DNA from: JBBATK01 sp040398805
GTDB lineage: Bacteria > Bacteroidota > Ignavibacteria > Kapaibacteriales > NICIL-2
Direction: 5' to 3'
Assembly: GCA_040398805.1 (NCBI GenBank)
Contig: JBBATK010000011.1
Coordinates: 25,705-89,704 of the forward strand
DNA length: 64,000 nt
The position numbers and the translations under genes were made by a program. The stretch's first letter is position 1. Each line of letters starts with the position of its first letter. This document shows positions 35,247-43,331 of this stretch, piece by piece. A model generated the notes under the pieces. The model saw only the letters and a list, made by a program, of their open reading frames with translations. It was not told where the DNA came from and did not search any database.

Positions 35247-36071
35247 ATGACCATACTTCAAGCGATCATCATCGGCTGCGTGCAAGGCCTGACCGAATTC
35301 ATACCGGTGAGCAGCACAGCCCACATGACATTGTGCGCATCCGTCATGAACCTTCACGATCCGGCGCATCCGGAGCGGTGGACGGCGTTCATGGCCATCG
35401 TGCAACTGGGAACCTTGGCTGCGGTGCTGGTGTATTTCGCCCGCGACATCCGCAGCATCGTGGAGCAGACGTTGTCGCAAACGATGAGCCGCGTGCCTCT
35501 GTCGGAACAGTCGGACGATGCCCGCACCGGTTGGTATGTGGTGTTCGGAACCGTGCCCATCTTCGTCATCGGTTACGCATTGAAGAAACTCATCGAAGGA
35601 GGAATCACGAAGGACCCACAGCTCATCGCCGTGGCGCTCATCGTCGTGTCGGTGATACTCTTCGCGGCGGATCGCTTCGCTTCCTTGAAACGCACATTGC
35701 CGGACCTAACTCTGCGCGACGGCATCATCATCGGCATCGCACAGTGCTTTGCCCTGATACCGGGCACCTCGCGTTCCGGAGCGACCATCTCCGCGGGATT
35801 GTTCCTGGGGCTGAGCCGCGAGGCTGCCGCTCGATACTCGTTCCTGCTCAGCATACCCGCCATCGGCGTCAGCGGTGTGTATGAATTCGTGAAGAGCGCG
35901 CCCATGCTTGATTCCGGCGACCTCACGGCAGTGGTCGTCGCCTCCGTCGTGGCTGCCGTTACGGGCTATGCGAGCATCGCCTTCTTCCTGCGGTTCCTTC
36001 GGGACCACTCGCTGAATGTATTCATTGCCTATCGTGTGATTCTCGGGATCATCGTCCTCACTTTCATGTAA
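35247..36071 (+). CDS. uppP: Undecaprenyl-diphosphatase UppP/BacA
   Basis: A 274-residue integral membrane phosphatase that recycles undecaprenyl diphosphate to the monophosphate lipid carrier for peptidoglycan and surface polysaccharide synthesis. Both active-site motifs are present: GLTEFIPVSSTAHM near the N terminus and PGTSRSGATISAGLFLG in the middle, with about seven to eight hydrophobic helices. Its start is 3 nt after the DnaQ-UvrC stop, so translation may be coupled. Overproduction of this family gives bacitracin resistance. Length and motifs are typical. Confidence 0.96.
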   Translation: MTILQAIIIGCVQGLTEFIPVSSTAHMTLCASVMNLHDPAHPERWTAFMAIVQLGTLAAVLVYFARDIRSIVEQTLSQTMSRVPLSEQSDDARTGWYVVFGTVPIFVIGYALKKLIEGGITKDPQLIAVALIVVSVILFAADRFASLKRTLPDLTLRDGIIIGIAQCFALIPGTSRSGATISAGLFLGLSREAAARYSFLLSIPAIGVSGVYEFVKSAPMLDSGDLTAVVVASVVAAVTGYASIAFFLRFLRDHSLNVFIAYRVILGIIVLTFM

Positions 36072-36098
36072 ACGGCTCACTGATCTTTCCTCCATACC

Positions 36099-36590
36099 AT
36101 GAACATCATCATCATCGTCGCCAGGGATAGGAAGGGTGGCATCGGGGTCGACAACACGTTGCCGTGGAAATTGTCGGACGATCTCAAGGCGTTCCGTGCG
36201 CGGACGATGGGGCATCATGTGGTCATGGGGAGGAAAACGTACGAGAGTATCGGACGTCCGTTGCCGGGCCGAACCATGGTCGTGGTGTCCCGCCAGCCGG
36301 ATTTGCAGATCGAAGGGTGCGATGTCGTGACGTCGCTTCAGGACGCCTTCGCGCTCGCTCGAAGCAGGAACGAACACCAGTGTTTTGTCATCGGTGGCGG
36401 GGAGATCTACGCGCACGCCATAGGCGAAGCGGATACGCTGGTGCTGACGGATGTCGACGCCGACGTCCATGCGGACACGTTCTTTCCTGTCATCAAAGAG
36501 GACGAGTGGCACGAAGTGTCACGGTCCGCCATCGAACGAAGTGAGAAGAACGAATACGATGCGGTCATCCGTGAGCTGGTGCGCCGTTAG
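36099..36590 (+). CDS. folA: Dihydrofolate reductase
   Basis: A 163-residue NADPH-dependent reductase of dihydrofolate to tetrahydrofolate. Typical motifs: IGVDNTLPWKLSDDLKAF with the catalytic acidic residue (D, of LSDD), MGRKTYESIG, PLPGRTMVVVSR, and FVIGGGEIYAHAI. It is 27 nt downstream of uppP and probably in the same operon. The stop codon lies inside a hairpin (36578-36600, GGTG-CGCC-GTTA-GGCG-cag-CACC) that separates it from the convergent MoxR gene by only 14 nt. No thyA is next to it. Confidence 0.95.
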   Translation: MNIIIIVARDRKGGIGVDNTLPWKLSDDLKAFRARTMGHHVVMGRKTYESIGRPLPGRTMVVVSRQPDLQIEGCDVVTSLQDAFALARSRNEHQCFVIGGGEIYAHAIGEADTLVLTDVDADVHADTFFPVIKEDEWHEVSRSAIERSEKNEYDAVIRELVRR

Positions 36591-36604
36591 GCGCAGCACC
36601 ATTC

Positions 36605-37930
36605 CTACCCTTTCGCCGCGTCTTCCTTCTTGCGCGTCTGTTCGCGCTCTATCTCTTGGAACACCTTCGTCATGAGCTGTTCCACCGCGGCTTTCAGCTC
36701 ACGCACTTCGTCGCACGCAGGGGAGAACTCGGAAAGGAAGGTCTCGAGCGACCTCTGATTCTGCGCAACGGTTTTGTCCAATCCGCCGAACGTCTCCTTG
36801 AACCAGTCGAAGAAGCTGCGCCGGGTAGGTGTCTGCGTGAGTTCGCCGAGAGTGAGGTTGATAAGCTCGTGATCCTCGCGGATGTGCATGAGCAAAGTCT
36901 CGAAGGCAAGGAGCGTGGAGATCTGCTCGAATCCGTTCGCCGAAAGCAGGGAATTCTGGACAGTGCCGAACGCTTTCTTGTAGAGGGCTACGTCCTCGGG
37001 CACACCGACCGTGGAGAAGACGAAGTACAGCTTGCTGATGTCCTCGTGCGTGACGGAGGTGCGGGCGCGAAGCAGGGCCAAGGCACGGAGCAGGTCGATG
37101 GATTTGGCTTGGGTACGCGGTGAAATGTAGAAATCGTTGTAGTGGGCTGCGGCCTGACCCTTATGCGACTCGCGGAGGGCCCGGTTCTTCAGGAACTCGT
37201 ATTGACGCACGACGAGATTCATGAAATACAGGTCCTCGGGTCGGATGGAGATGCGATAATGGTCATTGCGACCGGAAATGATGTCGTGCATGGTGCGCAG
37301 TTCGGAAAAGGGGATCTTCTCCGGTGGCGCTGCCGTGCGTCCTCCGTGCTGAAGGTACTTCTGCGCGATCTTGAACTGGTTGTACGGTTCCTTGTCCGGG
37401 AGGATGAGGGCCTTGAACATGAAGCGGTCCAACAGCGCTTCCGTCACCTCTGTCACGCGCAGGTAATTCGTGGATGCCAGCACCGTATGAATCGCCGCCG
37501 GCTGGTTCTGGACACCGCGAAGCAGACGTCGTTCATTGAGCAGGGAGAGAAGCGCGCGCAAGGTGAAATCGTTGGCATCGAAAATCTCGTCGATGAAGCC
37601 GAACTCGCATTCCACGAGCGAACCCTTGGTGTTATGACGGATGATTCCCGTCTTCAGATCCTCTATGTCGAGTCCGCCGAAATACGTATCCGGCTGCTGC
37701 TCCTTGCTGGCCTGAACCCGGAACACATTGGCGCCGTCGAACATGCCGAACAGCTGCTCGGCCAGGAGTGTCTTGCCTACACCTGTCCGGCTCTGCAACA
37801 GCATGTGCTCGCCCGTAAGCAGGGCGCAGAAGGCCTGCTCGATGACTTCCTCGCGGTTCACGACGCGCTGACCGATGAACTGCGCCGCAGATTTCAATTT
37901 GTGCGCTATCTCTTCGATGGAAAGACTCAT
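36605..37930 (-). CDS. MoxR/RavA-type AAA+ ATPase
   Basis: A 441-residue AAA+ chaperone-like ATPase of the MoxR group, closest in layout to RavA. Walker A is GVGKT (50-54), Walker B FIDEI (112-116), sensor 1 LASTNY and the arginine-finger region TEALLDRFMFK. MoxR ATPases act with a von Willebrand factor A protein to insert metals or assemble and remodel complexes. A suitable VWA partner (55980-57560) is in the window but 18 kb away, not adjacent as usual. The C-terminal 100 residues are helical and charged, like a small RavA-type arm. It ends 14 nt from folA, convergent. Confidence 0.88.
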   Translation of the reverse strand: MSLSIEEIAHKLKSAAQFIGQRVVNREEVIEQAFCALLTGEHMLLQSRTGVGKTLLAEQLFGMFDGANVFRVQASKEQQPDTYFGGLDIEDLKTGIIRHNTKGSLVECEFGFIDEIFDANDFTLRALLSLLNERRLLRGVQNQPAAIHTVLASTNYLRVTEVTEALLDRFMFKALILPDKEPYNQFKIAQKYLQHGGRTAAPPEKIPFSELRTMHDIISGRNDHYRISIRPEDLYFMNLVVRQYEFLKNRALRESHKGQAAAHYNDFYISPRTQAKSIDLLRALALLRARTSVTHEDISKLYFVFSTVGVPEDVALYKKAFGTVQNSLLSANGFEQISTLLAFETLLMHIREDHELINLTLGELTQTPTRRSFFDWFKETFGGLDKTVAQNQRSLETFLSEFSPACDEVRELKAAVEQLMTKVFQEIEREQTRKKEDAAKG

Positions 37931-38168
37931 GGTAGACCCCAGACATGGTTACGATTGCTGCGAGCAATAACGCACGCGAGCGGACACCCGGGGAATATAC
38001 ACGGAGTCGGAAAATCGGCGAGGCCCGAAAGAGAGGTGAAGGTGGTGGGAGGACAGTGATGCGAGGACGGTGCTCGTCGGTGGATATGTGCATTTTTTCG
38101 GTGCTTTCGGCGTCTGCGCGCTGAAAACGTCGAAAAACGTCGAAAACCACGTACCGCGCAAAAACACC
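37931..38168. other. Divergent intergenic region moxR/rplU
   Basis: Non-coding stretch between the moxR and rplU starts (305 nt to the rplU ATG). It holds an exact tandem duplication of the 10-mer AAAACGTCGA (38124-38133 and 38134-38143) about 26 nt before the -33 element of rplU. I see no ORF or RNA gene here. Confidence 0.7.
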
Positions 38169-38199
38169 TTTGCTATTTCCAACTTCTCCGCTATGTTTG
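38169..38199 (+). promoter_or_regulatory. Textbook Bacteroidota promoter of rplU-rpmA
   Basis: TTTG (38169-38172), 19 nt, TATGTTTG (38192-38199): exact matches to both the -33 TTTG and the -7 TAnnTTTG elements at the canonical spacing. The expected leader is about 31 nt. This is the best single piece of promoter evidence for an FCB-group sigma factor. Confidence 0.88.
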
Positions 38200-38235
38200 C
38201 AGTCCTATGAATTCACCGCAAGTCAGGTAGTAACT

Positions 38236-38547
38236 ATGAATGCAATTGTCGAAATCGCCGGTAAGCAATTCAATGTCAAAGAAGCGGACACCATCGTTGT
38301 CCCGTTCTTGGACGGTAATCCGAATGATGCCGTTGAGTTCACGACCATCCTTGCGGCTATGGACGGTACGTCGACCCGTGTCGGCACGCCCACGCTGAGC
38401 GGTTCGGTCAAAGCGAAGATCGTCGAGCACGGCCGTGGAGACAAGATCCTTGTCTTCAAGAAGCGTCGTCGCAAAGGCTATCAGAAAATGAACGGTCACC
38501 GTCAGGATTTCACGAAGATTCACATCACCCACGTCAGTGTAGCGTAA
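38236..38547 (+). CDS. rplU: 50S ribosomal protein L21
   Basis: A 103-residue ribosomal protein of the large subunit that binds 23S rRNA. Family features: VEIAGKQFNVKEAD at the N terminus, GxVxAKIVEHGRGDKILVFKKRRRKGY and the RQDFTKIHI end. I start at 38236 (MNAIVE) where the family alignment begins; the longer frame from 38170 would overlap the promoter. It is the first gene of a two-gene operon with rpmA, 13 nt apart, the order found in most bacteria. Confidence 0.97.
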   Translation: MNAIVEIAGKQFNVKEADTIVVPFLDGNPNDAVEFTTILAAMDGTSTRVGTPTLSGSVKAKIVEHGRGDKILVFKKRRRKGYQKMNGHRQDFTKIHITHVSVA

Positions 38548-38560
38548 GGAGACTGTAACC

Positions 38561-38821
38561 ATGGCACATAAAAAAGGGGCCGGTTCAACGAAGAACGGCC
38601 GCGATTCAAATGCACAGAGATTAGGTATCAAGCGTTTCGGCGGACAGCACGTCATTGCCGGCAACATCATTGCGCGTCAGAACGGCACGCACTGGCATCC
38701 GGGTAACAACGTAGGCCTGGGCAAGGATTACACCATCTTCGCTCTTGTCGACGGGGTAGTAACTTTCGAACGCAAGGATCGCAAACGTTTGAAGATCTCT
38801 GTTTATCCGCAAACAGCATAA
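38561..38821 (+). CDS. rpmA: 50S ribosomal protein L27
   Basis: An 86-residue ribosomal protein whose N-terminal tail reaches the peptidyl-transferase centre. It starts MAHKKGAGSTKNGRDS, the processed-type N terminus without the extra pre-sequence seen in Firmicutes, followed by the conserved GQHVIAGNIIARQNGT and HPGNNVG motifs. AAGGAG lies about 8 nt before the ATG. It is followed by a strong terminator. Confidence 0.98.
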   Translation: MAHKKGAGSTKNGRDSNAQRLGIKRFGGQHVIAGNIIARQNGTHWHPGNNVGLGKDYTIFALVDGVVTFERKDRKRLKISVYPQTA

Positions 38822-38842
38822 GATCGCTTTCATTGAAAGGTG

Positions 38843-38882
38843 AATACCCTGTTCAGGTCTCCTGAAGAGGGTATTTTTTTTC
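38843..38882 (+). terminator. Terminator of rplU-rpmA
   Basis: AATACCCT-g-TTCAGG-tct-CCTGAA-g-AGGGTATT, a 14-bp stem with one mismatch, followed by eight or more T. Confidence 0.95.
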
Positions 38883-38963
38883 TCGGTCGGTTCCTGCGGT
38901 GCATGCGGACGGTCGAGATGGGATGACGGACAACATATTCATCACTTTTTTTACGAGGGTATT

Positions 38964-39896
38964 ATGAAGATCACCGTGATCGGTGCCGGTAACGTGGGCG
39001 CAACCGCGGCACAGCACCTTGCCTATTATGAAATGGCCGAAGAAGTCGTCTTGGTCGATATCGCGGAAGGAATCCCGCAGGGTAAAGGACTTGACATGTA
39101 CGAGGCCATGCCCGTTCTTGCGTCCGACACCCGTGTCGTGGGCTCCAACGGTTATGAAGAGACCGCAGGTTCGGACTTCGTCATCATGACGGCGGGATTG
39201 GCCCGCAAGCCCGGCATGAGCCGTGACGACTTGCTCGCGGCCAACGCGAAGATCGTCTCCTCCTGCGTCGAGCAGGCCTACGCTCACTCGCCGAACGCCT
39301 TCTTCATCATCGTGTCCAATCCGTTGGACGTGATGACGTACTTGGCGCTCAAGCGCACGGGTGCGCCGAAGAACAAAGTCATCGGCATGGCAGGAGTTCT
39401 TGATACCGCTCGGTATCGCACCTTCATCGCGATGGAACTGAATTGCTCCGTAGAAGACGTCCAGGCGTTGCTCATGGGCGGACACGGCGATTCGATGGTT
39501 CCGCTTCCCAGCTACACGACCGTTGCCGGTATCCCGCTCCGTCAGTTGATGTCCGAAGAGCGCATCAATGCCATCGTCGATCGTGCGAAGGCCGGTGGAA
39601 TCGAAATCGTGAACTACCTCAAGACGGGTTCCGCCTACTATGCTCCCTCGGCATCGGCGGTACAGATGGTGGAAAGCATCGCCAAGAACAAGCGTCGTAT
39701 TCTTCCGTGTGCCGTCCTTCTCGAAGGCGAGTACGGTTTGCATGACGTGTGTGTGGGTGTGCCCGTGAAGCTCGGGAAGAACGGTGTCGAGCAGATTCTC
39801 GAGATCGAGCTGTCGGATTCAGAAAAGGCCCTCCTGAAGAAGTCCGCGGACGACGTGCAATCCAACATCGCGAAGCTGCGCGAACTTGGCTTCTGA
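38964..39896 (+). CDS. mdh: Malate dehydrogenase (NAD, LDH-like type)
   Basis: A 310-residue enzyme oxidising malate to oxaloacetate in the TCA cycle. Features: GAGNVGAT dinucleotide fold (7-14), aspartate after strand beta-2 (VLVDI) indicating NAD, the substrate-binding loop LARKPGMSRDDLL with the malate-specific arginine, SNPLDVMTY, and the catalytic histidine in GGHGDSMVPL. The group is the lactate-dehydrogenase-like malate dehydrogenase of Bacteroidota and Chlorobi. GAGGGT lies just upstream of the ATG. It appears to be a single-gene unit between two hairpins. Confidence 0.97.
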   Translation: MKITVIGAGNVGATAAQHLAYYEMAEEVVLVDIAEGIPQGKGLDMYEAMPVLASDTRVVGSNGYEETAGSDFVIMTAGLARKPGMSRDDLLAANAKIVSSCVEQAYAHSPNAFFIIVSNPLDVMTYLALKRTGAPKNKVIGMAGVLDTARYRTFIAMELNCSVEDVQALLMGGHGDSMVPLPSYTTVAGIPLRQLMSEERINAIVDRAKAGGIEIVNYLKTGSAYYAPSASAVQMVESIAKNKRRILPCAVLLEGEYGLHDVCVGVPVKLGKNGVEQILEIELSDSEKALLKKSADDVQSNIAKLRELGF

Positions 39897-39924
39897 CGTC
39901 AATGCGCCGACGGTAGACAGAACG

Positions 39925-39955
39925 ATGGCGATCATCCTGAGAGGATGATCGCCAT
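39925..39955. terminator. Perfect 14-bp hairpin between mdh and the DUF255 gene
   Basis: ATGGCGATCATCCT and AGGATGATCGCCAT flank a GAG loop between two convergent genes. There is no run of T on either side, so it may be a 3' processing or stabilising stem rather than a simple terminator. Confidence 0.55.
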
Positions 39956-40007
39956 TGTCGTTTGTAGGGGAAACGCGGCGCGTCGCATTCCCGCGTCGTC
40001 ACTCATC

Positions 40008-42047
40008 TCAACGACGTTTCGAAACGGAACGCACGATCTCGAGGGCATCGGCTACCGTCGATACCGGAGGCATGCAGGAGTTTCGATCGCACACGCTGAT
40101 GCGAAGACCACCGGATCCGTTCGACGGTTCTTCTGCGGTGGCATCGGGGACCCGTAGGACGTGCACGTTGGGAAGGTATGCATGATACAGGTGCTCCGAC
40201 GCCTCGCGAGCGCCCTTGCCGTGAACCTTCATGTAGACGGAGTTCGACGTGACATCAAGGAGAAGCGCAGCCCAGTGTGCGAACGACGACGGGTATTGGC
40301 ACACCCGTTCGGCCACGGCGCCGAGCATCGTCTCCGCCTTCCGCACAAGATCCTCTCGCTCAGTCATGACTCCCATGTCGTACAGTGCTCGCGCAAGGAC
40401 GGCATTGGACGAGGGGATGACATTGTCGTACACTTCGATGGTGGGAAGCACGAGCGACGAAGAACCACGAGGCGAGAAGACATACAGCGGACTGTCCGCC
40501 TGTGCGAATAGGGCATCGACGGACGCTATGGTCGTCTGCGCGAAGGCGAGGACCTCACCGTCGCCGGTGGCGGCATACACATCCGCCGCTGCTTGCAGCA
40601 TGCATGCATGATCCTCCAGGAAACCCGGCGTCTCCGTATGCCGCGAGCAGATGTGTCGTAACGTCCCGTCGGCGGAGATCGCATGGGTGCAAAGGGCGGC
40701 GAACAATGCGCGGGCCTTCAAGAGATACGCCTCACGACGGAAGGCACGGAACGCGTGGACATACGCCGAAACCATCAGCGCATTCCAGGAGCAGACGATG
40801 TTCTCATCGCGTTCCGGAGGCACGCGGCGTCGTTGTGCTTCGCGTAAGCGTTCGTGACAGCGCTCAACGACGCTCGAGAGCTCGTCGACGCTGCATCCAC
40901 AGTGCACGGCGGCCTCTTCATCGGTTTGCGAGCGATGAAGGACGTACTTCCCGTGTTCGAAGACTTCGTCATAGCGGATATGATAGACGTGGGAGAATGT
41001 CTCCATATCCGTTCCGAGCAATCGAGCCAGTTCCTCTTTGCTCCACACGAAATACGCGCCTTCCTCGCCTTCGGAATCGGCATCCATGGCCGCGGTGAAG
41101 AGTCCCTCGGGCGTCCTCAATGTCTCCTCGAGGAATGCGATCGTCCGCTCTACCACCCGCGCGTAGAATGCATCGCCGGACGCGCGGTACGCCTCAGAGT
41201 AGACGGAAACGAGCTGCGCGTTGTCGTACAGCATCTTCTCGAAATGCGGGATCTTCCAGCGTTCATCGGTGGAGTAGCGGGCGAACCCGCCGTTCACATG
41301 GTCGAAGATTCCGCCCAACGCCATCTTCGTGAGCGTGCGATGCACATGCTCTCGTATCTGCGCGGCATCGACGGCGTCCGTATCCGCGAACACCTCGGCG
41401 CTACGAAGCAGGAAACGCAGACTGCACGGCATGGGGAATTTCGGCGCGCGCTTGTCGCCGCCGTGGACGGGATCGAAGGCGCGCTGCCAAGCGGCAATCG
41501 ACGAGATGAGTGGGAACGAGGTGAGGTTGTGCGCGCTGGCCGGAGGAAGAGCGGCGCGTTGCCGGAGGATGCTCATGGCCTCGTCGGCGGACGTGCGCAC
41601 GCGTTCGGGATCGCTTGCGTAGACGTCCGAAAGAGCGCGCAGCACCTGCATCCAGCGGTCGCGAGGGAAGTAGGTGCCGCCGTACACCGGACGTCCGTCC
41701 GGCAGACAGAAACAATTCAACGGCCACCCTCCGTGACCGGACATCATGGTCACGGCATCCATGTACACATGATCGACGTCGGGACGTTCCTCGCGGTCCA
41801 CTTTGATGCACACGAAGTGCCTGTTCATGAGGGCGGCGACTTCGTCATTCTCGAAACTCTCGTGCTCCATCACATGACACCAGTGGCACGACGCATAACC
41901 GATGCTCACGATGACCAGCTTGTCCTCCGCGCGCGCCATCTCCCACGCCGTATCGCCCCATGGCTGCCAAAGCACGGGGTTCGTGGCATGCTGGAGAAGA
42001 TAGGTGCTCGTGGAACCGCTCAAGGCGTTGTACAGGGGAGTCTTCAT
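40008..42047 (-). CDS. Thioredoxin-domain protein of the YyaL/DUF255 (SPATA20) family
   Basis: A 679-residue protein with an N-terminal thioredoxin-like domain (LLQHATNPVLWQPW, CHWC at 54-57, VKVDREERPDVD, GGWPLNCF, GGTYFP) and a long alpha/alpha toroid similar to N-acylglucosamine epimerase or six-hairpin glycosidases (SEAYRASGD..., DADSEGEEGAYFVWSKEEL). The family is widespread and of uncertain biochemical role, often called spermatogenesis-associated protein 20-like. I start at 42047 (MKTPLYNALSGS) by family alignment; a frame open to 42164 is longer. It is followed upstream by the sugar isomerase gene on the same strand. Confidence 0.92.
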   Translation of the reverse strand: MKTPLYNALSGSTSTYLLQHATNPVLWQPWGDTAWEMARAEDKLVIVSIGYASCHWCHVMEHESFENDEVAALMNRHFVCIKVDREERPDVDHVYMDAVTMMSGHGGWPLNCFCLPDGRPVYGGTYFPRDRWMQVLRALSDVYASDPERVRTSADEAMSILRQRAALPPASAHNLTSFPLISSIAAWQRAFDPVHGGDKRAPKFPMPCSLRFLLRSAEVFADTDAVDAAQIREHVHRTLTKMALGGIFDHVNGGFARYSTDERWKIPHFEKMLYDNAQLVSVYSEAYRASGDAFYARVVERTIAFLEETLRTPEGLFTAAMDADSEGEEGAYFVWSKEELARLLGTDMETFSHVYHIRYDEVFEHGKYVLHRSQTDEEAAVHCGCSVDELSSVVERCHERLREAQRRRVPPERDENIVCSWNALMVSAYVHAFRAFRREAYLLKARALFAALCTHAISADGTLRHICSRHTETPGFLEDHACMLQAAADVYAATGDGEVLAFAQTTIASVDALFAQADSPLYVFSPRGSSSLVLPTIEVYDNVIPSSNAVLARALYDMGVMTEREDLVRKAETMLGAVAERVCQYPSSFAHWAALLLDVTSNSVYMKVHGKGAREASEHLYHAYLPNVHVLRVPDATAEEPSNGSGGLRISVCDRNSCMPPVSTVADALEIVRSVSKRR

Positions 42048-42185
42048 GCCGGGTGTGGTAGTCAAGGTGGAATAACTCCGTGAACGCGCGCGCGGGGCGG
42101 CGTGCAGCCGATCGTGAGACGGGACGCAGCACGATTCGCCAAGGGACGCTATGCGAGGTCCCATCGAGCGACATGACGGAGATCG

Positions 42186-43262
42186 TTACTTCTGCGCAGC
42201 GAGAACGGACTTCAAGGTCATGATCACGGGCACCGGAGTGGGGTCCACATTATTGAGCATCGCCAAGTAATAGCTCACCCAGTCGCCCAGATAGATGGTC
42301 GAGAACATTCGAGCGAGCAAGCTGTCGCCCTCGCCTACCACTTCGTGGATCTCCTTGGCGCTTTTGCGGAGGATCTTCTTCACCGCTTCGAATCTCAGAG
42401 CCACACGCGCGTGGTCCGACGGGTCGCGAAGGAGGACGATGGAGAAATTGTTCCGCATGTTCTCGGGGAAGGACCAGCCGTTGATCTCGTTATGGTTCAT
42501 TTCCGGGAGCACATGTCCGAAGGCAAGGTTCTTGGCGTTCTCCTGGATCTGTCCGCGCCACCGCACGTTCACCGCATCCAAACGTTCCGATGCGGAGTAG
42601 ATCACGGGAATGGTGCCGTGCAAACGCTTCGCCAGTCGCAACGCCGCGTTCTTCGTTCCGGGCTGTGCGTAAAGTTCCGACAAGCGGTCGAGCAAGGTGA
42701 CGACGTCGGCGATCGCCTTGTTCGTTGCTCCTCGTGCTTGCTTCTTCACCGCCGGATGCCTCATGGTGGTCATGAGAAGAGGGAAGAACGAGAAGCCGAG
42801 AGCGCACCGGGGCTGGAAGCCAGCGGGAATGCGGATGACGGGGACGGAGTGACGCTTGGCCTGCTCAGCCAGCTGACCTCCCGTCGTGATACACAAAAGG
42901 TTTTTCGTTTTGCTCCGGGCCTGACGGAAGGCGCTGAGTGTCTCTTCCGTATCACCGCTGTACGAGCTGGCGATGACGGCGCTTGAAGCATGCACCGTAC
43001 CGGGGATGTCGTAGGTTCTGGAGACCGAAATGGACAGACTGTTCGCTCCCGGCGTGGCCGCACAGTACGAGCGTACAAGGTCACCGCCGATGGCCGAGCC
43101 GCCCAGTCCGAGGACATGGATCTCGTTCGATGTCAGTTCGCCCGTGAAGAAGGGAGCTTCCTCTCCGATACTGACGGCGTGACGTACCTGTTCGGGAAAG
43201 GTGAGCAGGACGTTGTACATGTTCGCGTGATCGGGGCTGAAGAGCGTGTCGTTGGCAGACAT
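42186..43262 (-). CDS. Bifunctional phosphoglucose/phosphomannose isomerase
   Basis: A 358-residue SIS-domain isomerase interconverting fructose-6-phosphate with glucose-6-phosphate and mannose-6-phosphate. Two SIS domains are seen: GLGGSAIGGDL (53-62) and SSYSGDTEETLSAF in the first, PVIYSAS and the EMNHNEINGW active-site motif in the second. It is the archaeal/Bacteroidota-type dual-specificity enzyme rather than the classical large Pgi. It may supply mannose-6-phosphate for surface sugars and also serve glycolysis. It lies 138 nt from the DUF255 gene, both on the minus strand. Confidence 0.93.
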   Translation of the reverse strand: MSANDTLFSPDHANMYNVLLTFPEQVRHAVSIGEEAPFFTGELTSNEIHVLGLGGSAIGGDLVRSYCAATPGANSLSISVSRTYDIPGTVHASSAVIASSYSGDTEETLSAFRQARSKTKNLLCITTGGQLAEQAKRHSVPVIRIPAGFQPRCALGFSFFPLLMTTMRHPAVKKQARGATNKAIADVVTLLDRLSELYAQPGTKNAALRLAKRLHGTIPVIYSASERLDAVNVRWRGQIQENAKNLAFGHVLPEMNHNEINGWSFPENMRNNFSIVLLRDPSDHARVALRFEAVKKILRKSAKEIHEVVGEGDSLLARMFSTIYLGDWVSYYLAMLNNVDPTPVPVIMTLKSVLAAQK

Positions 43263-43290
43263 ACGAAGGACCTTTCGGTGGTGTGTCGTG

Positions 43291-43298
43291 TATTTTTG
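43291..43298 (+). promoter_or_regulatory. TAnnTTTG element before the exported protein gene
   Basis: TATTTTTG, an exact -7 consensus match, 33 nt before the ATG at 43332 in the divergent region with the isomerase gene. No clear -33 element. Confidence 0.5.
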
Positions 43299-43331
43299 TT
43301 GAATCGCTGCAATGATACGTACAATTGAATC

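Noticed and set aside
40854..42083. A 409-codon plus-strand frame opposite the DUF255 gene.
   Set aside because: It is a shadow of the minus-strand gene with its CHWC thioredoxin motif; no support for translation.
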